Assembly (NCBI RefSeq): GCF_030386795.1
Contig: NZ_JANUQM010000010.1
Span: 62,001-126,000, forward strand
Direction of reading: 5' to 3'
DNA length: 64,000 nucleotides
Origin: Streptomyces sp. S.PNR 29
Lineage (GTDB): Bacteria; Actinomycetota; Actinomycetes; Streptomycetales; Streptomycetaceae
Shown: positions 38,056 through 45,490 of the stretch, in pieces
Position numbering within the stretch: position 1 is the stretch's first letter
How the letters are laid out: the number at the start of each line of letters is the position of its first letter
Position numbers and translations under genes: made by a program
The notes under the pieces: generated by a model
The model's input: the letters and a program-made list of their open reading frames with translations, nothing else
What the model was told of the DNA's origin: nothing
Database searches by the model: none

Positions 38056-39096
38056 GTGAAACGCCTGCAGTGGCCGAGTTGGATGCCGATCGACCCGTAC
38101 ATCCTGCTGTTGCTCGGGACGGTGGGCCTCGCGGCACTGCTGCCGGCCCGCGGGGCGGCGGCAGCCGTGGCCTCCGGTGCCTCCACCGGCGCGATCGCCT
38201 TCCTGTTCTTCCTCTACGGCGCCCGGCTGTCCACCCGTGAGGCGCTGGACGGACTGAAGCACTGGCGGCTCCACATCACCGTGCTGGCCTGCACCTTCGT
38301 CGTCTTCCCGCTGCTGGGCCTGGCCGCCCGCGGGCTCGTCCCGGTCTTCCTGACGCAGCCGCTCTACCAGGGTCTGCTCTTCCTCACCCTCGTCCCGTCG
38401 ACCATCCAGTCGTCGATCGCCTTCACCTCGATGGCCCGCGGCAATGTGCCCGCCGCGATCTGCGCGGGCTCCTTCTCCTCGCTGGTCGGCATCGTCGCCA
38501 CCCCGCTGCTGGCGGCCTCCCTGCTCGGCGGCAGCGCGGGCGGCTTCTCCGCCGACTCGCTCGTGGAGATCGTGCTGCAGCTGCTGGTGCCGTTCGTCGC
38601 GGGGCAGCTGCTGCGCCGCTGGATCGGCGGCTTCGTCGCCCGGCACAAGAAGGTCCTCGGGCTCGTCGACCGAGGCTCGATCCTTCTCGTCGTCTACACC
38701 GCGTTCAGCGAGGGCATGGTCCAGGGCATCTGGCACCAGGTGAGCCCCGTCCGGCTGGCCGGTCTGATGGTCGTCGAGGCGGTGCTGCTCGCCGTGATGC
38801 TGCTGCTGACCTGGTACGGCGGCAAGGCGCTGCGGTTCGGCCGGGAGGACCGGATCGCGATCCAGTTCGCGGGCTCGAAGAAGTCCCTCGCCTCCGGACT
38901 GCCGATGGCGAGCGTCCTGTTCGGCGCACAGGCCTCGCTGGCCGTGCTGCCGCTGATGCTCTTCCACCAGATGCAGCTGATGGTCTGCGCGGTCATCGCC
39001 AAGCGGCGGGCGCACGACGCCCGCGAGGAGGTCAGCGGGCCGGAGCCAGCCGCAGCGTCACGAACCGCGGTCGGTACAGGGACACGTTCCGGCTGA
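38056..39096 (+). CDS. Bile acid:sodium symporter family (SBF-like) transporter
   Basis: 346 residues from GTG 38056 (GTGGAG upstream); an in-frame ATG at 38038 has no binding site. About nine to ten transmembrane helices, with family motifs FLFFLYGARLSTRE, LTLVPSTIQSSIAFTSMARG and FAGSKKSLASGLPMA. The SBF-like (YfeH/P7 type) group transports organic anions with sodium; substrate unknown. Regulated probably by the divergent LysR protein. Its last 65 bases overlap the 3' end of the convergent DUF4185 gene, giving an unusual Ala/Thr/Gly-rich tail. Confidence 0.88.
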   Translation: MKRLQWPSWMPIDPYILLLLGTVGLAALLPARGAAAAVASGASTGAIAFLFFLYGARLSTREALDGLKHWRLHITVLACTFVVFPLLGLAARGLVPVFLTQPLYQGLLFLTLVPSTIQSSIAFTSMARGNVPAAICAGSFSSLVGIVATPLLAASLLGGSAGGFSADSLVEIVLQLLVPFVAGQLLRRWIGGFVARHKKVLGLVDRGSILLVVYTAFSEGMVQGIWHQVSPVRLAGLMVVEAVLLAVMLLLTWYGGKALRFGREDRIAIQFAGSKKSLASGLPMASVLFGAQASLAVLPLMLFHQMQLMVCAVIAKRRAHDAREEVSGPEPAAASRTAVGTGTRSG

Positions 39097-40264
39097 GCTG
39101 CGCCGGGGCACCGGCCGGCTCCAGCCAGTTGACGTCATAGCTCAGCACCAGCCGCCCGTCGCCGCCGAGCGCGGGATGCGCCTGCGGGTTGTAGGCGGCG
39201 ACCTGGCCCCGCGGCAGCCGCGCGGCGAGGTCCTTCCCCGGCCCGTGCCAGGGCCCGGTGGGGGAGCAGGACCAGTACGACGTCACCGTGGTCAGCCCCT
39301 TCGTGCCCGCGGCCATGGTGAACAGCACATACGTCCCGTCGTCCCGCACCACCGAGAACGCGCTGCCCACGCCGGTGCGCCGCCCGTCCCCGAGCACCGG
39401 CCGGGGACGGGCCCAGGCCTTCCACGCCGAGCCGGTCCAGTACTGCCAGGCGCCCGGCTCGCCGAGCCTGCCCTCCGGCACCCGCGCCACGTACGCCTGC
39501 GAGGCCGGACGGGAGGCGGCCTGGCCGTCGTCGCCGCCGAAGACGTACGTCCAGCCGCCCTGCTCCACCAGGGTCGTGCCGAACAGGACCCGCCGGGACG
39601 GATCGGGGACCAGCTGCTGGTCGAGCACCTTGACGACCGACTCCAGCCGCAGGCCGGGCAGGGACAGCGTGGCCACCTCGGTGGCGGTGGGCACGCCGTA
39701 GATCCACGGGGAGGCACCCGCCGTGCGCACCCACAGCAGCACCCGCACCACCTGCTCCGACGAGCCGGGGGAGCGGGGTTCGACGCGGGCCGCGACCGGC
39801 CAGCGCCACTGGTCCGGGGCCGGGTCGGGGAAGAGGGGGGCGGCGAGGGTCTTCTCCAGCCGTCCGTCGCCGTCCATCACCACGGCGGAGTTGCGCACCA
39901 GCGGGGCCGTCGCCTCCCGCCAGGCGTAGGACTCGCCGACCGGGTTGGGCGGGGGGTGCACCCGGCCGAGGTAGGTGTCGGAGAACAGCCACAGCACCCG
40001 GCCGTCCGGCAGCCGCACCGAGTGGGTGCCGTCGCCGCCGGTCCAGTCGTCGGCGCGGCCGGCGTCGTCGCCGTAGCGGGCGAACTCGGCGGTGAGCCGG
40101 CGGTCGGCCGACCAGGAGGCGACCGTGCGCGGCGCACAGGTGCCGCCGCCCTCCCGGTCGCCGTCGTCCGGGAGGGCGGTGAGCAGCACGGCCGCGAGAA
40201 CGAGGGCCAGCAGCAGGCCCAGCCCCGTCCCCGTCAGCTGTCGTGCTCGTGTGTCCTCGGGCAC
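39032..40264 (-). CDS. DUF4185 exported or membrane-anchored beta-propeller protein
   Basis: About 410 residues from GTG 40264; an upstream in-frame ATG at 40312 is possible. An N-terminal hydrophobic helix (GTGLGLLLALVLAAVLLTAL) is a signal anchor. The main domain resembles DUF4185, a five-bladed-propeller relative of GH32/43/62 glycosidases; see the motifs THSVRLPDGRVLWLFSDTYLG, VRNSAVVMDGDG, TYVFGGDD and GSAFSVVRDDGTYVLF. The Asp in FSDTYLG corresponds to the usual active-site position. It may act on cell-wall or extracellular glycans, though this is unproven. Converges on and overlaps the symporter gene by 65 bp. Confidence 0.8.
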   Translation of the reverse strand: MPEDTRARQLTGTGLGLLLALVLAAVLLTALPDDGDREGGGTCAPRTVASWSADRRLTAEFARYGDDAGRADDWTGGDGTHSVRLPDGRVLWLFSDTYLGRVHPPPNPVGESYAWREATAPLVRNSAVVMDGDGRLEKTLAAPLFPDPAPDQWRWPVAARVEPRSPGSSEQVVRVLLWVRTAGASPWIYGVPTATEVATLSLPGLRLESVVKVLDQQLVPDPSRRVLFGTTLVEQGGWTYVFGGDDGQAASRPASQAYVARVPEGRLGEPGAWQYWTGSAWKAWARPRPVLGDGRRTGVGSAFSVVRDDGTYVLFTMAAGTKGLTTVTSYWSCSPTGPWHGPGKDLAARLPRGQVAAYNPQAHPALGGDGRLVLSYDVNWLEPAGAPAQLSRNVSLYRPRFVTLRLAPAR

Positions 40265-40376
40265 GCTCCGGGACGTTAGTGGCCGGGCGTCACCCGGTCC
40301 ATGGGGAGCCACAGGACGACGTCCCGGGTGGCCGAAGCCGTGTGCCCGGTGGCGCGTTCCGCGTCACTCGGCGCCT

Positions 40377-41294
40377 TCACGGAATCAGTACGACCTTCCC
40401 GAGGTTGCTCCGCGACTCGATGACCTCGTGCGCTTGCGCGGCGTCCGCCAACGCGAACTCCCCGTGCACGACGGGCTTCACGGCGCCCTCGGCGAACAGG
40501 CGCCACAGCTCCGTGCGCCACCGCTCGTACCGTTCCGGCTCACCGCGCGCGATCCGCGCCATCTGAAAGCCGATCACCGACTTCGCGCCCACCAGCAGGT
40601 CGTACGCCTGGATCGTCCCGCCGCCCGAGCTGTACGCCACCAGCCGCCCGCCCGCGGCGAGTGCCCCGACCGCCGGGGTGAGCAGCTCGCCGCCGACCGC
40701 GTCGAGGGCGTAGTCGACGGGCTCGCCCCAGCCCTCGTCGCCGTAGACGACGGCCTCGTCGGCGCCCAGGGAACGGACGAAGCCGGCCTTGGCCGGGTCG
40801 GAGACGGCGCCTACCACCCGGGCCGCGCCGCGCGTCCGTACGAGCTGCACGGCCAGGTGGCCGACCCCGCTCGCCGCGGCCGTGACGAGCGCCGCCTCAC
40901 CCGGCCGGGGCCGTGCGGCCTCCAGGGCGCCGAGGGCGACCAGGCCGCTGCGGACCAGCGCCACCGCGTCGACGGCGCTCGCGTCGTCCGGCACGGGGGA
41001 GGCCATGGACTCGTGCAGCGGCGCGAAGTCGGCGTAGCCGTGCCCGAAGCAGAGCCCCGTCACCCGCTCGCCCACCCGGAAGCGCCCGACGCCGACGCCG
41101 ACGGCCACGACCGTCCCGGCGATCTCGCCCCCGAGCGCGGCCGGCTGGGAGGCCTCGGTGACCTTCCGTACGACGGGGAGGGTGACGCCGACGGCCTCGC
41201 AGCGCACGAGCAGCTCGCCGGGTCCCGGCTCCGGGACGGGCACGTCCTCCAGGAACAGGGGGCCGCCGGGGGACTCATAGCGGACACGGCGCAT
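40377..41294 (-). CDS. Zinc-independent alcohol dehydrogenase / quinone oxidoreductase
   Basis: 305 residues from ATG 41294 with GGAGG eight bases upstream. Medium-chain dehydrogenase fold: a GroES-like N-terminal half (EPGPGELLVRCEAVGVTLP), then a Rossmann part with AAASGVGHLAVQLVRTRGA. Structural and catalytic zinc ligands are missing, placing it with NADPH quinone oxidoreductases. Divergent from a MarR regulator with repeated CCAACG motifs between them; such pairs usually respond to electrophiles or quinones. Confidence 0.9.
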   Translation of the reverse strand: MRRVRYESPGGPLFLEDVPVPEPGPGELLVRCEAVGVTLPVVRKVTEASQPAALGGEIAGTVVAVGVGVGRFRVGERVTGLCFGHGYADFAPLHESMASPVPDDASAVDAVALVRSGLVALGALEAARPRPGEAALVTAAASGVGHLAVQLVRTRGAARVVGAVSDPAKAGFVRSLGADEAVVYGDEGWGEPVDYALDAVGGELLTPAVGALAAGGRLVAYSSGGGTIQAYDLLVGAKSVIGFQMARIARGEPERYERWRTELWRLFAEGAVKPVVHGEFALADAAQAHEVIESRSNLGKVVLIP

Positions 41295-41331
41295 CGACCG
41301 CACCTCCAAGAAGGCTCATTCGCTGGTGACT

Positions 41332-41390
41332 CCAACGTTGGTATTCCCAACGATAATCCCGCAGTCATGGGGAGGTCCAACGACTATTGG
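41332..41390. promoter_or_regulatory. Operator cluster between MarR and oxidoreductase genes
   Basis: Three copies of CCAACG (41332, 41347, 41377). The first is part of a perfect 10-bp palindrome CCAACGTTGG (41332-41341); the third forms CCAA-N6-TTGG (41377-41390). The group occupies most of the 109-bp divergent gap, where MarR proteins normally bind to control themselves and the partner gene. Confidence 0.6.
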
Positions 41391-41403
41391 CTAGGGTGAG
41401 GGC

Positions 41404-41841
41404 ATGGCCGACGCTCCGCTTCCCGCGATCCGCTCCCTTCCCAGCTGGCTGCTCGGCCGGGCGGCCGCCCGCGGCCGGGCCCTGGTCGCCGAGGCGCTCG
41501 CCGCGCAGGGCCTGAAGATGTGGCACCACGTGGTGCTCTCCGCCGTGCGCGACCTCGCCCCCGTCGCCCAGGCGGACCTCGGGCGCGGCGTCCGGCTCGA
41601 CCCCAAGGACCTGGTCGGCATCCTCAACGACCTGCAGTCCGCCGGCCTCGTCGTGCGCGAGCCGGACCCGAAGGACCGCCGCAAGAACGCGGTGTCGCTC
41701 ACGGAGGAGGGCGCGCTGCTGCTGAAGCGCTGCGAGAAGGCCGCCCGGAAGGCGAACGACGAACTCCTCGCACCGCTCACGGCGGCCGAACGCGAGGCGT
41801 TCCTGGGCATGTTGCGGCGGATCTCCGGTACGGAGGGCTGA
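41404..41841 (+). CDS. MarR-family transcriptional regulator
   Basis: 145 residues. The winged HTH includes DLGRGVRLDPKDLVGILNDL as recognition region and the hallmark wing DPKDRRKNAVSLTEEG. Long helices at both ends form the dimer interface. Only one Cys (CEKAARK) could serve for redox sensing. Divergent from the quinone-oxidoreductase-like gene, with CCAACG repeats between; it probably represses both until bound by a phenolic or quinone ligand. Confidence 0.92.
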   Translation: MADAPLPAIRSLPSWLLGRAAARGRALVAEALAAQGLKMWHHVVLSAVRDLAPVAQADLGRGVRLDPKDLVGILNDLQSAGLVVREPDPKDRRKNAVSLTEEGALLLKRCEKAARKANDELLAPLTAAEREAFLGMLRRISGTEG

Positions 41842-41885
41842 CCGGCAACCTCCGCGAACGGGGTGTCACCACACGAGGGCTGAGA

Positions 41886-41932
41886 CGGGGCCCCTAGGGC
41901 GCAGGGGGCGCTCCCCGCCGGTCGGGGCCCCG
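41886..41932. terminator. Possible bidirectional hairpin
   Basis: CGGGGCCCC (41886-41894) can pair with GGGGCCCCG (41924-41932), between the converging MarR and fdhD genes. The loop is long (29 bases) and the arms are self-complementary, so the structure is uncertain. Confidence 0.4.
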
Positions 41933-41955
41933 CCGCCGTGTCGCGGGGAACCCGC

Positions 41956-42804
41956 TCAGCCCTGGGCGGCCGTGGCCCGCAGGGCGATGCGGTCCTCGCC
42001 CGCGTACACGTTCATGGAGCTGCCCCGCAGGAAGCCCACCAGCGTCAGACCCGTCTCCGCGGCCAGGTCCACCGCCAGGGACGACGGGGCCGAGACCGCC
42101 GCCAGCACCGGGATGCCCGCCATCACGGCCTTCTGCGCCAGCTCGAACGAGGCCCGGCCCGAGACCAGCAGGATCGACCGGGACAGCGGCAGGGCGCCGT
42201 TCTGCAGGGCGCGGCCGACCAGCTTGTCGACCGCGTTGTGCCGGCCCACGTCCTCCCGGACGTCGAGCAGCTCGCCGTCCTCCGCGAACAGGGCCGCCGC
42301 ATGCAGGCCCCCGGTCCGGTCGAACACCCGCTGGGCCGCCCGCAGCCGGTCGGGGAGGCTCGCGAGCAGCTCCGGGTCCACGCGGACCGGGGGAGTGTCG
42401 GAGATCGGCCAACGCGCCGTCGTACGGACCGCGTCGAGGCTCGCCTTGCCGCACAGTCCGCAGGAGGACGTCGTGTAGACGTTGCGTTCGAGGGTGATGT
42501 CCGGGACGGTGACGCCCGGGGCCGTCTTCACGTCCACCACGTTGTAGGTGTTGGAGCCGTCCACCGTGGCTCCCGCGCAGTAGACGATGGTGAGGAGGTC
42601 GGAGGCGGCGCCCAGCACCCCCTCGCTCACCAGGAACCCTGCGGCCAGCGCGAAGTCGTCGCCCGGTGTGCGCATGGTGATCGCCAGCGGCTTGCCGTTC
42701 AGCCGGATCTCCAGCGGCTCCTCGGCGACCAGCGTGTCCGGCCGGGTGGAGACGGCGCCGTCCCGGATACGGATCACCTTGCGTCGTTCCGTGACTCGTC
42801 CCAT
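41956..42804 (-). CDS. fdhD: Formate dehydrogenase accessory sulfurtransferase FdhD
   Basis: 282 residues. FdhD moves sulfur from the IscS-type desulfurase to the bis-MGD molybdenum cofactor, which formate dehydrogenase needs for activity. The key motif SSCGLCGKAS carries the two functional cysteines. Other hallmarks are DVREDVGRHNAVDKLVG, LLVSGRASFELAQKA and SAPSSLAVDLA. Last gene of the operon catalytic subunit, NuoEF-like, FeS subunit, fdhD; the gap to the preceding gene is 6 bp. Confidence 0.96.
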   Translation of the reverse strand: MGRVTERRKVIRIRDGAVSTRPDTLVAEEPLEIRLNGKPLAITMRTPGDDFALAAGFLVSEGVLGAASDLLTIVYCAGATVDGSNTYNVVDVKTAPGVTVPDITLERNVYTTSSCGLCGKASLDAVRTTARWPISDTPPVRVDPELLASLPDRLRAAQRVFDRTGGLHAAALFAEDGELLDVREDVGRHNAVDKLVGRALQNGALPLSRSILLVSGRASFELAQKAVMAGIPVLAAVSAPSSLAVDLAAETGLTLVGFLRGSSMNVYAGEDRIALRATAAQG

Positions 42805-42810
42805 GTCTGA

Positions 42811-43671
42811 TCAGTCCCGGTTCTGTACGTGCTGGTAGCCGAAACGGCCCTTGATGCAGAGATTGCCGTGGGTCACCGGATTGTCGTGCGGCGAGGTGAC
42901 CTTCACGATCTCATTGTCCTGCACGTGCAGCGTGAGGTTGCAGCCCACTCCGCAGTACGCGCACACCGTCGTCGTCCGCGACTGCCGCGCCTCGTCCCAG
43001 GTACCCGCCGCCCTCATGTCGAACTCCGACTTGAACGACAGCGCCCCCGTCGGGCACACCTCGATGCAGTTCCCGCAGTACACACAGGCCGAGTCGGTCA
43101 GCGGCGCGTCGTGCTCGACGGCGATCCGCGCGTCGAAGCCGCGCCCGGCGACCGAGATCGCGAAGGTGTTCTGCCACTGGTCACCGCAGGCGTCCACGCA
43201 CTTGTAGCAGAGGATGCACTTGTCGTAGTCGCGCACGTACAGGTCGTTGTCGATCACCGGCTCCTCGTTCAGCCGGGCCGCGTCCGGGCCGAAGCGGTCC
43301 GGCTTCGCCTCGTACTCCTTGATCCACTCGGCGGCCCTCGGTGTCGTCGACAGGTCGACCGAGGAGGCGAGCAGTTCCAGGACGATCTTGCGGCTGTGCC
43401 GGGCGCGCTCGGTGTCCGTCCGCACCTCCATGCCCGGCTCGGCCCGGCGGGAGCAGGCCGGGACGAGGGTGCGGGAACCCTCGACCTCGACGACGCAGAC
43501 GCGGCAGGCGTTCTTGGGGGTGAGCGTGTCGCCCTGGCAGAGCGTCGGGACGTCCTTCCCGGCGGCCCGGCAGGCGTCGAGGATGGTCGACCCCTCGGGC
43601 GCCCGCACCGGCTCCCCGTCGATGGTGAACTCCAGCAGCCGGCGCGGGATCCCCAGCGGTGTCACGGTCAT
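42811..43671 (-). CDS. Formate dehydrogenase iron-sulfur subunit (detached N-terminal part of FdhA)
   Basis: 286 residues. Order of domains: NuoG-like [2Fe-2S] ferredoxin domain (TLCQGD, ACRVCVVEVEG, VPACSRRA), a His-Cys type region (HSRKIVLELL), two [4Fe-4S] clusters (CILCYKCVDAC and CVYCGNCIEVCP), and finally the cluster binding CAYCGVGC with a distal NLCIKGRFGY. The last element is normally the first part of the molybdopterin catalytic domain in FdhA/FdsA proteins. Here it ends this protein, and the remaining catalytic domain is a separate gene two positions upstream. The start overlaps the NuoEF-like stop (ATGA). Confidence 0.9.
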   Translation of the reverse strand: MTVTPLGIPRRLLEFTIDGEPVRAPEGSTILDACRAAGKDVPTLCQGDTLTPKNACRVCVVEVEGSRTLVPACSRRAEPGMEVRTDTERARHSRKIVLELLASSVDLSTTPRAAEWIKEYEAKPDRFGPDAARLNEEPVIDNDLYVRDYDKCILCYKCVDACGDQWQNTFAISVAGRGFDARIAVEHDAPLTDSACVYCGNCIEVCPTGALSFKSEFDMRAAGTWDEARQSRTTTVCAYCGVGCNLTLHVQDNEIVKVTSPHDNPVTHGNLCIKGRFGYQHVQNRD

Positions 43672-45485
43672 TCGTACGCCCCCAGACGGTCGATGGCGGA
43701 TTCCACGGCGTTCCACGCGGTCTGCCCGAGACCGCAGATCGAGGCGTCCCGCATCGCGCGGCCGACCTCTCTGAGCAGGGCGATGTCATCGGCGGCAGCG
43801 GCCCCCGTACGCTCCACGATCCGGTGCAGCGCCTCCTCCTGGCGCACGGTCCCGACCCGGCACGGCACGCACTGCCCGCACGACTCGTCCGTGAAGAACT
43901 CGGCGATCCGCAACAGCAGCCGCGGCAGGGGCACCGTGTCGTCGAAGGCCATGACGACCCCCGAGCCGAGCGTCGTGCCCGCCTCCCGGGTGCCTTCGAA
44001 GGTGAGCGGGATGCCGAGTTCGTCGGCGCGTACGAAGCCGCCCGCCGCTCCGCCGAGCAGCACGGCCCGGAGTCCTCGCCGTACTCCGGCCAGCTCCAGC
44101 AGCTCGCCCAGCGTCGCGCCGAACGGCAGCTCGTAGATCCCGGGCCGGTCCACGCTCCCCGACACGCAGAACAGCTTCGGCCCGGTCGACCTCGCCGTGC
44201 CGATCGCCGCGTACGCCGGGGCGCCCATGGTCAGGATCGGCAGCACGTTGACCAGCGTCTCGACGTTGTTCTCGGCCGTGGGCCTGCCGAACAAGCCCTT
44301 CTGAACCGGGAAGGGCGGCTTCGAGCGCGGTTCGCCCCGGTAGCCCTCGATGGAGTTGAACAGGGCGGTCTCCTCACCGCAGATGTACGCCCCCGCGCCC
44401 CTGCGGATCTCGATGTCGAAGGCATGGCCCTGACCGAGGATGTCCTCGCCCAGCAGGCCCCGCGCACGGGCCTGTGCGAGGGCGTGGGTGAGACGGGCGA
44501 GGGCGCGCGGATACTCACCGCGCAGATACAGGTATCCCCGGTGCGCGCCGATCGCGTACGCCGCGATGGTCATCGCCTCCACCAGCGCGTACGGGTCGCC
44601 CTCCATGATCACGCGGTCCTTGAAGGTGCCCGGCTCGGACTCGTCGGCGTTGCAGACGAGGTAGTGCGGGTGGTCGGGCCGGGACGCCGTGGCCTGCCAC
44701 TTGCGGCCGGTGGGGAAGGCGGCGCCGCCGCGCCCGACCAGACCGGAGTCGGTGACCTCGCGGATGACCCCGGCGGGGCCCAGTTCGAAGGCCCGGCGCA
44801 GGGCCGTGTAGCCGCCGTGGGCGCGGTAGTCGTCGAGGGACGAGGGGTCGACCACGCCGACGCGCCGCAACAGCGTCAGGCCCTCCTGACCCGCCTGGGG
44901 CACCGCCATCGCCGCCGGCGGCTCCGCCGGTGCCGAGTCGGGGGCGCTCGCGGCGAGGACGGCTTCCTCGGCTGTCGCCGGTGCCGACACCGCCGTACGC
45001 ACCGGGTCCCCGGCCCTGATCGCCAGCGCCGCCGGAGCGCGTTCGCACAGGCCCAGGCAGGGGCTGCGCTGCAGGGCGACACCCGGTCCGAGGCGGGACT
45101 CGATCCCCGCGCACAGCTCCGCCGCCCCGGCCGCCGCGCACGCGAGGTCCGTGCACACGTGGAGCACGGTCGCCGGACGCGGCTTGACGGAGAACAGGGA
45201 GTAGAACGTGGCGACCCCGTACGCCTCCGCCGGCGGCACCGTCAACCGCCGGCACAGGTAGTCCAGGGCGCCCTCGCTGATCCAGCCGACCCGGTCGTTG
45301 ATGGCGTGCAGCCCCGGCAACAGCAGGTCGCGGCGGTCTCGGGCCTCCCGCCCGCCACGGGCCCACCGGAGATCGGCATCGGAGCGGTCGGCGCCCTCCC
45401 AGGACGATTCCGGAGGGCCGAGCAGGGCGTCGACGGCGGCCCGCTCCTCGTCCGTCGGCTTGCTGTCGCCGAAGTGCAGGTCCAC
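43668..45485 (-). CDS. NuoE-NuoF fusion, NAD-reducing subunit of formate dehydrogenase
   Basis: About 605 residues. GTG 45485 is preferred because GAGG lies eight bases upstream; GTG 45494 would overlap the previous stop. Residues ~40-190 resemble NuoE/FdsG with a [2Fe-2S] site (VCTDLACAAAG, then SPCLGLCERAP). After an Ala-rich linker (~170-225) the NuoF/FdsB part follows: NADH/FMN-binding GRGGAAFPTGRKWQ, CNADESEPGTFKDR, GAGAYICGEETAL, and the [4Fe-4S] motif ESCGQCVPCRVGT with a distal Cys. It passes electrons from formate to NAD. Overlaps the next gene by ATGA. Confidence 0.92.
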   Translation of the reverse strand: MDLHFGDSKPTDEERAAVDALLGPPESSWEGADRSDADLRWARGGREARDRRDLLLPGLHAINDRVGWISEGALDYLCRRLTVPPAEAYGVATFYSLFSVKPRPATVLHVCTDLACAAAGAAELCAGIESRLGPGVALQRSPCLGLCERAPAALAIRAGDPVRTAVSAPATAEEAVLAASAPDSAPAEPPAAMAVPQAGQEGLTLLRRVGVVDPSSLDDYRAHGGYTALRRAFELGPAGVIREVTDSGLVGRGGAAFPTGRKWQATASRPDHPHYLVCNADESEPGTFKDRVIMEGDPYALVEAMTIAAYAIGAHRGYLYLRGEYPRALARLTHALAQARARGLLGEDILGQGHAFDIEIRRGAGAYICGEETALFNSIEGYRGEPRSKPPFPVQKGLFGRPTAENNVETLVNVLPILTMGAPAYAAIGTARSTGPKLFCVSGSVDRPGIYELPFGATLGELLELAGVRRGLRAVLLGGAAGGFVRADELGIPLTFEGTREAGTTLGSGVVMAFDDTVPLPRLLLRIAEFFTDESCGQCVPCRVGTVRQEEALHRIVERTGAAAADDIALLREVGRAMRDASICGLGQTAWNAVESAIDRLGAYE

Positions 45486-45490
45486 TGACG

